Positions 1 to 5,191 of a stretch of DNA of 5,212 nucleotides are shown here, piece after piece. The notes under the pieces were generated by a model. That model ran no database searches. It was not told where the DNA came from and saw only the letters and a list, made by a program, of their open reading frames with translations. The position numbers were made by a program, and so were the translations under genes. The stretch comes from Treponema sp. UBA4326 (GTDB lineage Bacteria; Spirochaetota; Spirochaetia; Treponematales; Treponemataceae): assembly GCA_002393835.1 (NCBI GenBank), contig DGTW01000068.1, positions 1-5,212 on the forward strand. The letters are read 5' to 3'. Each line of letters starts with the position of its first letter. Positions within the stretch are counted from its first letter, which is position 1.

Positions 1-120
1 AGCGAAGAAAATAATTGCTAAGGCTTTTCTTACATCGATGTGAAGGATCCTGTTATGGAGGAAAAACTTTCTCCATCATACTTCACCCAGCAGTATCTTC
101 AAAGCGGAAAGGCAAGATAA
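1..120 (+). pseudogene. 3' tail of a second LolA-like gene, apparently frameshifted
   Basis: Reading back from the TAA at 118-120, the frame encodes GFSYIDVKDPVM, then EEKLSPSYFTQQYLQSGKAR. This closely matches the C-terminus of the complete gene at 232-1050 (residues 246-272), including an identical YFTQQYLQSGKA block. DNA identity is only moderate (34 of 45 bases between 76-120 and 1006-1050), so this is an old tandem paralogue and not a recent copy. The same frame has a stop TAA at 19-21, just before the GFSY segment. Upstream of it only the frame starting at base 2 is open (AKKIIAK...), and joining the two needs a -1 shift around bases 20-24 (AAGGC). The simplest reading is a one-base deletion in a decaying paralogue, or a base-call error. 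The window starts inside the gene, so the state of its 5' part is unknown. Confidence 0.65.
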
Positions 121-138
121 AAATAAAATAAAAAAGAA

Positions 139-167
139 TTGAAAATAATCTTTAGCAGTGCTATAGT
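139..167 (+). promoter_or_regulatory. sigma70-type promoter of the LolA-like/beta-barrel operon
   Basis: TTGAAA at 139-144 and TATAGT at 162-167 are separated by exactly 17 bases, close to the consensus vegetative promoter. An A/T-rich tract at 119-138 just upstream could act as an UP element. The predicted start near 174 gives a leader of about 58 nt. The 17-nt spacer contains the palindrome TAGCA-G-TGCTA (153-163), which overlaps the first two bases of the -10 box and could be an operator. Confidence 0.7.
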
Positions 168-176
168 GGTAGTTAA

Positions 177-192
177 TCAGTTTTTTGACTGA
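177..192 (+). other. Small leader hairpin
   Basis: TCAGT (177-181) and ACTGA (188-192) are inverted repeats around a T-rich loop, extendable by one G-U pair. It lies at the very 5' end of the predicted mRNA, where it could protect the transcript end. It is weak and may be coincidental. Confidence 0.25.
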
Positions 193-203
193 CAAATCTA
201 TTT

Positions 204-214
204 ACGCATTGCGT
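204..214. promoter_or_regulatory. 5-1-5 palindrome in the leader of the LolA-like gene
   Basis: ACGCA-T-TGCGT is a perfect palindrome with a single central base, about 30 nt downstream of the predicted transcription start and 8 bases before the Shine-Dalgarno (AGGAG, 222-226). As RNA it could form only a 4-bp stem with a 3-nt loop, so a protein-binding site in DNA is at least as plausible. No regulator is encoded in the window. Confidence 0.3.
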
Positions 215-231
215 TTACATTAGGAGTCTAC

Positions 232-1050
232 ATGAAACTTACAAAAACTATTGTCGCAACAGTATCAACACTGTTATTAGTTACTTCAGCATTTGCAGAC
301 GAAGCTTACGATATCGTAAAGAAATCAACATCACTTCCGGTTCCAGACACTTCCACTGCAATGATGATGCTTTACAACATCGAGAAAAACGGTGCCATCG
401 AGGAAATGCCCATGATTCAGCATGGACGCTCACGAGACGGAGGCCTCGTAGACACTGTTTTTGAAATTCAGGGGCCTGCAAAAAAGAAGAACACCCGAGT
501 CTTGCAGCAGGAGCGTGACAAGCGAGCCGATGACCGCTGGATTTACCTGCCGGAGCTCAAATCAACCAGACGAATTCCAATCGGTGACCGCTACAAGTCA
601 TTTGTCGGTTGTGAATTCACCTACAATGACATGGGCGTACGCCATGTAGACGAGGACAAGCACGAAATGCTTGATACAAACGTAACTGTCACAGTTCCAG
701 GCGGAAAAACCTATACCTGCTGGAAAATCAAGTCTGTTCCATACAAAAAATCAGACATCGAGTATTCTTACCGCATCCAGTACATCGACAAGGAAAGCTA
801 TCTTCCGGCAAAAATCGAGTACTTCGAGAAAAAGGACAACTCAAAGCTGCTCAAAACCTACACTACCGAAGACTGGTTCTGGCTCACTTCTAAAACAGGC
901 AAAAAATACGCTATGCGCATGAAGGCAAGAATCGTCACCGAAAAAACTGGAAGACAGACACTTCTGGAAATCAAAAATCCAGTCATGGACGGTCCTATGT
1001 CAGCAGGATACTTCACACAGCAGTATCTTCAGTCGGGAAAAGCTAAGTAA
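232..1050 (+). CDS. Periplasmic outer-membrane lipoprotein-sorting protein (LolA-like)
   Basis: A 272-residue secreted protein. Residues 1-22 form a typical signal peptide (charged MKLTK, hydrophobic core, SAFA then D), with likely cleavage after Ala22. The mature part matches the LolA-like 'outer membrane lipoprotein-sorting protein' family (PF17131 from memory). Its hallmark blocks are DDRWIYLPELKSTRRI (100-115), the family's W-hyd-Y-LP...RRI element, and SFVGCEFTYNDM (123-134), the usual SF.GS.FTY.DM element, followed by the YIDKESYLPAKIEYF strand pair (184-198). Such proteins adopt an open half-barrel that carries lipid or lipoprotein through the periplasm, and often sit beside DUF1302-like barrels and RND/MMPL exporters; the exact cargo here is unknown. 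Cys127 and Cys163 could form a disulfide; Cys127 replaces the usual Ser. The start is fixed by AGGAG at 222-226, 5 nt before ATG. It is the first gene of an operon with the barrel protein 27 nt downstream, and a broken paralogue precedes it. Confidence 0.85.
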   Translation: MKLTKTIVATVSTLLLVTSAFADEAYDIVKKSTSLPVPDTSTAMMMLYNIEKNGAIEEMPMIQHGRSRDGGLVDTVFEIQGPAKKKNTRVLQQERDKRADDRWIYLPELKSTRRIPIGDRYKSFVGCEFTYNDMGVRHVDEDKHEMLDTNVTVTVPGGKTYTCWKIKSVPYKKSDIEYSYRIQYIDKESYLPAKIEYFEKKDNSKLLKTYTTEDWFWLTSKTGKKYAMRMKARIVTEKTGRQTLLEIKNPVMDGPMSAGYFTQQYLQSGKAK

Positions 1051-1077
1051 TCCGAATCTCAAGAAGGAGAACATTAT

Positions 1078-2886
1078 ATGAAAAAAATTTTATTCACATT
1101 GGCAGCACTTTCGCTCACTTCTTTCTCATTCGCTCAGGAATTTGATTTCGGCGGCTCAGACAGCAGTGATTTTGGTGGCAGCATCGAAGAGTCAAGCGCA
1201 CCTGCAGTAACAATTTCAGGTGAAGTAGGAGCAGATGCCCGAGCCTGGATTGGGGCCAAAAACAAGGAGACAGGCCGTTATGATACCAAGGCCTACGATT
1301 CTTTCTATGATTTCAGCAAAACTCTTATCGATGCAAAGGCCCATGCAAATGTCGAATTGAACTATGCTGGTGACTATACAGACGCCAACATCAAGTTCAA
1401 GCTCAATCCGGCAACACTCAAAAAATATCAGGAAGACATCATCGATGAAGTCTCACTTGGCGGAAGTTTCAAGGAAGGCCGTTTCCAGATTCGTGCCGGT
1501 AAAATGAAGGAAGTCTGGGGCAAAGGCGACAAAGTCCATGTCCTCGACAACTTCAACGCCAACGACTACACAGATTTCATCTTCCCGGACTACATCGACC
1601 GCCGAATCGGTGAAGTAATGTTCAAGGCAACAGCAAACCTTTCATGGGACTACAACCTCAAGCTTGAGGGAATCTTCACACCCTGGATGACCGCAGACCG
1701 CTTCGCAGACGAAAAAAGTCCCCTCTACCCCGCGGCTCAGGCAAATCTTACAAACACTGTCTCAGGAATCGTAAAGCACAATGCGGCTATTGACCTTAAA
1801 ACAAGTCTTAAAGCCGATGATTATTCAGGCATCGTTGACGGCTTGCAGTCAATGACAAGTTTCTCAGCCAACGACCTTTACGAAGACAACATCCGCTCCC
1901 TCAAATACGGACAGGCAGGTCTTCGCCTGACAGGTACTTTGGGCGGAATCGACTGGGGTGCAAGCTACTACTACGGCCACTACAAGCAGCCGACAGCAAA
2001 TCTTGGAGCTTATATTGATTCATTAGCTGCAGCTACAAAAACATATGCTTCTTCAACAGACGGACAGACTGCAATTTCTACTGCTTATTATCAGGAAATC
2101 AGTGATTTTGCTAATTACATGGGTACAGAAGTATATGGTAAGGCCGCGGCTGCAGGTGCAACAACTTATGTTTCTCCTGTAACAGGTGACACGGTTGACC
2201 TTACAGATTCTAGTGCCATTCAAGCCGCAGCCAAAAAAGACGGCTACATGAAGGCTGTAAGTGACCATGCACAGGAAATCGCTTACATGTCAGATCAGAG
2301 GTTTGCCCTTCCATCCCTCAACTACGACCAGTTGCAGGTCTTCGGCCTTGAGGCTGCTTTCGTCGTATGGAAACTCAACACACGATGGGAATTCGCTTAC
2401 AACCTCACAGAAGATACAGCCGGTGACAATCCATGGATTAAGAACAACTCAATTTCATGGGTAGCTGGTTTCGACATCGACATTCCTCTTCATAACCTCA
2501 ACCTCAATGTTCAGGATAACGGAACATACATCCTCGGCAGCGACAAAATCAAAGACGCTGTCAAGGAAAATGGCCTCTACGCAAAATATGACACAGACTA
2601 CAAGAGCGATGACAAATATGTAAGCAACAAGCTCATCGTTCTTCTTTCTGACAAATGGCTCAACGAAAAGCTCACTACAGAAGTTCAGGGTATTTGGGGC
2701 ATCGAGCATGACGAGTTCATGGTCGCTCCAAAAGTTGAGTACAATGTCATAGAAGGTCTCACATTCGCAATCCGTGGTGTTTACTTCTACTCTAACAACA
2801 AAGACGGTGAGTTCTACAACTTCACGGCCGACAGCGAGAATCACGACAAGGCGTTCGTTCAGCTGACAGCTAAGTATCAGTTCTAG
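1078..2886 (+). CDS. Outer-membrane beta-barrel protein, DUF1302-like
   Basis: A 602-residue protein with a signal peptide (MKKILFTLAALSLTSFSFA, cleavage before Gln20). A Gly/Ser/acidic linker with two DFGGS repeats (23-27, 31-35) follows. The rest is amphipathic beta strands with long polar loops. It ends at Phe602 with outward residues Val594, Leu596, Ala598, Tyr600, Phe602 alternating, the classic Bam recognition signal. Residues 137-200 (QIRAGKMKEVWGKGD, then a DNFNANDYTDF region, then RRIGEVMFKA and LEGIFTPW) match the GK...WGKGD...D..N..D block of DUF1302-like barrels. It may be the outer-membrane partner of the upstream LolA-like protein, as a channel or acceptor for exported cargo (inference from context). 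Shine-Dalgarno AAGAAGGAG (1061-1069) is strong and set 8 nt before ATG. C-ending codon bias outside the 304-390 loop suggests high expression. Residues 304-405 form a large Ala/Thr/Ser-rich insert, probably surface-exposed. A porin for another substrate is possible. Confidence 0.8.
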   Translation: MKKILFTLAALSLTSFSFAQEFDFGGSDSSDFGGSIEESSAPAVTISGEVGADARAWIGAKNKETGRYDTKAYDSFYDFSKTLIDAKAHANVELNYAGDYTDANIKFKLNPATLKKYQEDIIDEVSLGGSFKEGRFQIRAGKMKEVWGKGDKVHVLDNFNANDYTDFIFPDYIDRRIGEVMFKATANLSWDYNLKLEGIFTPWMTADRFADEKSPLYPAAQANLTNTVSGIVKHNAAIDLKTSLKADDYSGIVDGLQSMTSFSANDLYEDNIRSLKYGQAGLRLTGTLGGIDWGASYYYGHYKQPTANLGAYIDSLAAATKTYASSTDGQTAISTAYYQEISDFANYMGTEVYGKAAAAGATTYVSPVTGDTVDLTDSSAIQAAAKKDGYMKAVSDHAQEIAYMSDQRFALPSLNYDQLQVFGLEAAFVVWKLNTRWEFAYNLTEDTAGDNPWIKNNSISWVAGFDIDIPLHNLNLNVQDNGTYILGSDKIKDAVKENGLYAKYDTDYKSDDKYVSNKLIVLLSDKWLNEKLTTEVQGIWGIEHDEFMVAPKVEYNVIEGLTFAIRGVYFYSNNKDGEFYNFTADSENHDKAFVQLTAKYQF

Positions 2887-2915
2887 TCCAAAATTACCTC
2901 CTGTAATTTCGGATT
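2885..2915 (+). other. Inverted repeat at the beta-barrel stop codon
   Basis: AAATTAC (2891-2897) and GTAATTT (2903-2909) pair perfectly around CTCCT. After one A/C mismatch, five more pairs (2885-2889 with 2911-2915, one G-U) extend the stem into the stop codon. No T tract follows, so it is not an intrinsic terminator by itself; a role in 3'-end protection of the operon mRNA is possible. Confidence 0.6.
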
Positions 2916-2920
2916 CCAAC

Positions 2921-2960
2921 GAGAAAATTCTGTTCACCTAGCGGCAAACAGAATTTTCTC
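2921..2960 (+). repeat. 14-bp perfect inverted repeat, 12-nt loop
   Basis: GAGAAAATTCTGTT (2921-2934) is the exact reverse complement of AACAGAATTTTCTC (2947-2960), with loop CACCTAGCGGCA. A perfect 14-bp stem is very unlikely by chance. No poly-T follows immediately, so it is either a stable mRNA 3' structure, part of a composite terminator with the hairpin at 2973-2998, or a DNA-binding site. Confidence 0.75.
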
Positions 2961-2972
2961 TCCTGCCGTTTA

Positions 2973-2998
2973 CGCCACCTCCGTGTGGCGCTTTTTTT
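2973..2998 (+). terminator. Rho-independent terminator after the beta-barrel gene
   Basis: CGCCAC (2973-2978) pairs with GTGGCG (2985-2990) around CTCCGT and is followed by C and seven T (2992-2998). This is a canonical GC stem plus U tract ending the LolA-like/barrel operon. It stops one base before the ribosome binding site of the next gene, so it may also act as an attenuator for that gene. Confidence 0.85.
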
Positions 2999-3015
2999 AA
3001 GAAGGATTCTATCAA

Positions 3016-3504
3016 ATGAAAAAGATTTTTATGATTATTTCGGCTGCACTTTTGCTTGCAGGTGCAGGACTTTTTACAGGGTGCAAAAATGGCGAGGATG
3101 GTCTTGACGGAACGAGCGCCGAGGCACTTATTCTTAAAGAGACTGGAAATGTCTGGTATGAATATACCAATAAAGATGACACTGATTCCAAACCAACAGC
3201 GTCCACAACTGATAGCGGTACAGTTAATTTTTCTAAGTTTTTTGTAAAATATAACACATCAAGCAAGAAACTCATTGTTGTCGCAACAGGTAACTCTGAC
3301 TCTGTAGCTACAAAATACTTTTACGCGTCAAAAGAAGCAGAGCTTTCTTCCGGCAAATGGGCTGCAAGTGCAGTCACATTACGACTTTTGGGTAAAATCA
3401 CCAAAGCCGATTCAGACCCGACAAGCGGAAAAATTGACATCACAAACTTAACAGATTTGGGTAATTATTCAGCAGAAAAACTGATTGAAAAGTTGTTTGA
3501 ATAG
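3016..3504 (+). CDS. Small putative lipoprotein, function unknown
   Basis: A 162-residue protein with a lipoprotein signal peptide: MKKIFMIISAALLLAGAG, then LFTGC with Cys23 as the lipidated residue. The Leu-Phe-Thr-Gly before Cys is looser than the Escherichia consensus but acceptable for spirochaetes. Immediately after Cys is a short collagen-like Gly-X-X stretch (GEDGLDGTS, 26-34), likely a flexible spacer away from the membrane. The rest is a small soluble domain, beta-rich in its middle (WYEYTN at 47-52, FFVKYNTSSKKLIVVATG), ending in an acidic helix-like tail (SAEKLIEKLFE). I do not recognise the family. Shine-Dalgarno GAAGGA (3001-3006) sits 9 nt before ATG. No convincing promoter fits between the preceding terminator and the start codon, so expression probably depends on readthrough of 2973-2998 or on an unseen upstream promoter. 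It is followed by its own terminator at 3518-3546. Confidence 0.8.
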   Translation: MKKIFMIISAALLLAGAGLFTGCKNGEDGLDGTSAEALILKETGNVWYEYTNKDDTDSKPTASTTDSGTVNFSKFFVKYNTSSKKLIVVATGNSDSVATKYFYASKEAELSSGKWAASAVTLRLLGKITKADSDPTSGKIDITNLTDLGNYSAEKLIEKLFE

Positions 3505-3517
3505 TTTTTCCCTTTCC

Positions 3518-3546
3518 AAGCCCGTCCCAGTGACGGGTTTTCTTTT
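3518..3546 (+). terminator. Rho-independent terminator after the lipoprotein gene
   Basis: CCCGTC (3521-3526) pairs with GACGGG (3532-3537) around CCAGT, extended by AAG/TTT at the base. The T-rich tail TTTTCTTTT spans 3538-3546. It separates the lipoprotein gene from the promoter that begins 6 bases later. Confidence 0.9.
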
Positions 3547-3551
3547 AATTA

Positions 3552-3579
3552 TTGATTTTTGATTTCTATCTGTTATAAT
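3552..3579 (+). promoter_or_regulatory. Extended -10 sigma70 promoter for the Nudix-like/rlmJ operon
   Basis: TATAAT at 3574-3579 is a perfect -10 box, preceded by TG at 3571-3572 (extended -10). TTGATT at 3552-3557 gives a 16-nt spacer. TTGATTT occurs twice in tandem (3552-3558, 3559-3565). Counting from the -10 box, +1 falls at about 3586, the A of the ATG that starts the next protein. The mRNA may therefore be leaderless. Confidence 0.8.
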
Positions 3580-3585
3580 GAAAGC

Positions 3586-4260
3586 ATGAATATTGAAGAA
3601 GGAAAATTGCAGGATATTCTTTTCAGACGAAAGATTCACATAAAGTCTTACGGCACAATCATCGAGGCGGCTTTGGCTTTTCTTAGTTATATCGCTTCAA
3701 TCCTTCTTTCAGGAGTTTTGTCCGCAGATTCTAAAATGAAAATTGCGGTCGCAATCATCACCTTAGCATATAGCCTTGTCTTTTTCCTTTCAATTCGTGG
3801 CTCACGCTATTCTGTTCAAGAACTTTACAACGATATTCTTTCTGCGGCGGACATTCACTCATTCTCTCTTCTCGTAATAAAAGATTCTCACGGGCGTTAT
3901 CTGCTCAAAAAAAACAAACGCTGGAATACATTTCTGCTTCCTTTCTCGCGCACAAAAGAAAACGACGATTCTTCGGCAATTTTGGATTTTACAAAAGAAA
4001 GTCTTTCTCTTGCCTCTCCATCCGTAAAAAAAGTTCTTGAGACAGACATCACAAAACATTCTGTTTCATCGAACATATCAAAGACTTATCATCACACCTT
4101 CTACCAGATTTCCTTTGCCGAAAATGATTTGCCCCCAAAGCAGGCCTTTACCTTGAATGGGGAGAAATACCGCTGGTACACAATCGAAGAAATGAAGCAG
4201 GACAAAGACATGATGCTCAAGAACAAAGAGACAATTGATTTTATCGAAAAGAATTTCTAA
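3586..4260 (+). CDS. Membrane-anchored degenerate Nudix-like protein
   Basis: A 224-residue protein from ATG 3586. Two predicted transmembrane helices (about 23-44 and 52-70) form a hairpin separated by a short SADSK turn, followed by a soluble C-terminal domain from about residue 92. That domain has a Nudix-like order: strand FSLLVIKDSHGRYLLKK (93-109), WNTFLLPF (113-120), a helix where the Nudix box should lie (131-142), a TYHHTFYQISF strand (167-177) and the typical end YRWYTIEEM...NKETIDFI (195-220). The catalytic box is eroded: LPGG is LPFS and the REXXEE helix is replaced by FTKESLSL, so hydrolysis is unlikely and ligand sensing more plausible. The layout resembles SMODS-associated NUDIX (Sa_NUDIX) proteins with N-terminal TM helices, linked to nucleotide-signal immunity, but no cyclase is seen here. 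An in-frame TTG at 3559 lies inside the promoter and is rejected; a TTG at 3607 behind GAAGGA is an alternative start. It is likely co-transcribed with rlmJ. Confidence 0.7.
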   Translation: MNIEEGKLQDILFRRKIHIKSYGTIIEAALAFLSYIASILLSGVLSADSKMKIAVAIITLAYSLVFFLSIRGSRYSVQELYNDILSAADIHSFSLLVIKDSHGRYLLKKNKRWNTFLLPFSRTKENDDSSAILDFTKESLSLASPSVKKVLETDITKHSVSSNISKTYHHTFYQISFAENDLPPKQAFTLNGEKYRWYTIEEMKQDKDMMLKNKETIDFIEKNF

Positions 4261-4263
4261 GCC

Positions 4264-5139
4264 ATGCTTTCTTACATACACGCCTACCACGCAGGCAACC
4301 ACGCTGACATTTTAAAGCACCTCACCCTCTCGCTGATTCTGGAGCATCTTTGCAAAAAAGAAAAGCCCTTTACCGTAATCGACACCCATGCCGGAAGCGG
4401 ACTTTATGCCCTCGACGACTCACGGGCCTTAAAGACCGGGGAAGCGAAAAGTGGAATTGAGAAGATGATAAATTGCTCGTCCTCTGTGAGGAATTTAAAA
4501 TTCTTTGATATTATCCAGAAGTATTATGAAGAAGGCTTTTATCCTGGTTCGCCCTTAATTGAGAACATCTTTCTGAGGCCTGGAGACGAGCAGCTTCTTT
4601 GTGAGCTCCACTCAACGGCTTTTGAGGAGCTTAAAAACTGCTTTTATAATAGAAGAAAAGAATGCAAGGCTTCGGGAAAAAACTTTGTCGAGCCGGGCCT
4701 TCACAAGAGGGACGGCTACGAGCTTTTAAAGGCCGTCACTCCGCCAAAAATCAAGCGGGGACTGGCCGTAATTGACCCCAGCTTCGAGGATGCTAGCGAC
4801 TTTGAAAAATGCGGAGAGGTAATCTCTGCTGTTCACAAAAAATGGCCGGCCGGAATCATTGCCCTCTGGTATCCTCTTGTCGCTCACAGGACTTCAGAAA
4901 TCTCCATGATGAAGGAGCGTATTGCTTCAAGCGTAGAGGCGACTGAGCCAAAAATCCTTGACATTCAGATGGAAATAAAGCGAAAGGAAGACATGACGGG
5001 CCTAGCCTCCCTCTACGGAAGCGGAATGTTCATCGTGAATTTCCCATACCAGCTCGATGAGCAACTGAGCGAAATAATGCCGGAACTGAGCAAAATCTTA
5101 GGCGACACGGCAAGTGAATGGTCGGTGGAGAAGCGCTAG
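4264..5139 (+). CDS. rlmJ: 23S rRNA (adenine(2030)-N6)-methyltransferase RlmJ
   Basis: This enzyme uses S-adenosylmethionine to methylate N6 of A2030 of 23S rRNA (E. coli numbering) in the cytoplasm, acting on naked rRNA before or during ribosome assembly. The 291-residue length fits the family (about 280 in E. coli). Hallmarks in order: MLSYIHAYHAGNHADILKH (1-19), the RlmJ N-terminal signature; SAM-binding motif DTHAGSGLY (40-48); FYPGSPLI (92-99); CELH (113-116); RDGYELL (149-155); catalytic motif IV DPSF (171-174), where Asp171 is the equivalent of the catalytic Asp; ALWYP (200-204); and the GSGMFIVNFPYQL end (252-264). Motif IV reads DPSF where E. coli has DPPY; the Asp and an aromatic are retained, so activity is likely. 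The ATG lies 3 nt after the Nudix-like gene stop, in the same frame and with no good Shine-Dalgarno, which suggests translational coupling. Confidence 0.93.
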   Translation: MLSYIHAYHAGNHADILKHLTLSLILEHLCKKEKPFTVIDTHAGSGLYALDDSRALKTGEAKSGIEKMINCSSSVRNLKFFDIIQKYYEEGFYPGSPLIENIFLRPGDEQLLCELHSTAFEELKNCFYNRRKECKASGKNFVEPGLHKRDGYELLKAVTPPKIKRGLAVIDPSFEDASDFEKCGEVISAVHKKWPAGIIALWYPLVAHRTSEISMMKERIASSVEATEPKILDIQMEIKRKEDMTGLASLYGSGMFIVNFPYQLDEQLSEIMPELSKILGDTASEWSVEKR

Positions 5140-5183
5140 ATAGTGAACCGGCTGCCAAAGCGCTAGGTAGGGAGACGGTCGCC
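5131..5183 (+). repeat. Two imperfect 26-nt direct repeats at the rlmJ 3' end
   Basis: 5131-5156 and 5158-5183 match at 20 of 26 bases with a period of 27. Both start with AAGCGCTAG and share TAG, GA, CGG and a final GCC. The first copy includes the rlmJ stop codon (5137-5139). This may belong to a genome-dispersed repeat family or be a local duplication. Confidence 0.6.
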
Positions 5184-5191
5184 GAAGGCGA
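5179..5191 (+). other. Short hairpin downstream of rlmJ
   Basis: TCGCC (5179-5183) pairs with GGCGA (5187-5191) around GAA. It overlaps the end of the second direct repeat and sits 2 bases before a second hairpin, so the two may work as a tandem 3' structure. Confidence 0.45.

Noticed and set aside
2863..2892. CTGACA at 2863-2868 as -35 of a promoter for the lipoprotein gene
   Set aside because: No acceptable -10 box lies 15-18 bases downstream (GTCCAA, TCCAAA and similar).
2455..2937. 160-codon open frame on the - strand, antisense to the beta-barrel 3' end
   Set aside because: It lies opposite a well-supported coding region, has no recognisable domain or signal, and ends up starting within the hairpin region. 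The C-rich third positions of the sense gene suppress stops on the other strand, which explains its length.
2935..2968. Pseudoknot between loop CGGCA (2942-2946) and TGCCG (2964-2968)
   Set aside because: The pairing is complementary, but only 3 nt would have to span the 14-bp stem, which is not sterically possible unless much of the stem opens.
3012..3275. 87-codon - strand frame over the lipoprotein gene
   Set aside because: It is antisense to a gene with a clear lipoprotein signal and ribosome binding site, and has no promoter or ribosome binding site of its own.
3559..3585. TTG start extending the Nudix-like protein by 9 residues
   Set aside because: The extension overlaps the -10 box and lies upstream of the predicted transcription start, and the TTG has no Shine-Dalgarno.
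4078..4302. 74-codon - strand frame spanning the Nudix-like/rlmJ junction
   Set aside because: It crosses two well-supported + strand genes and shows no domain, ribosome binding site or promoter.
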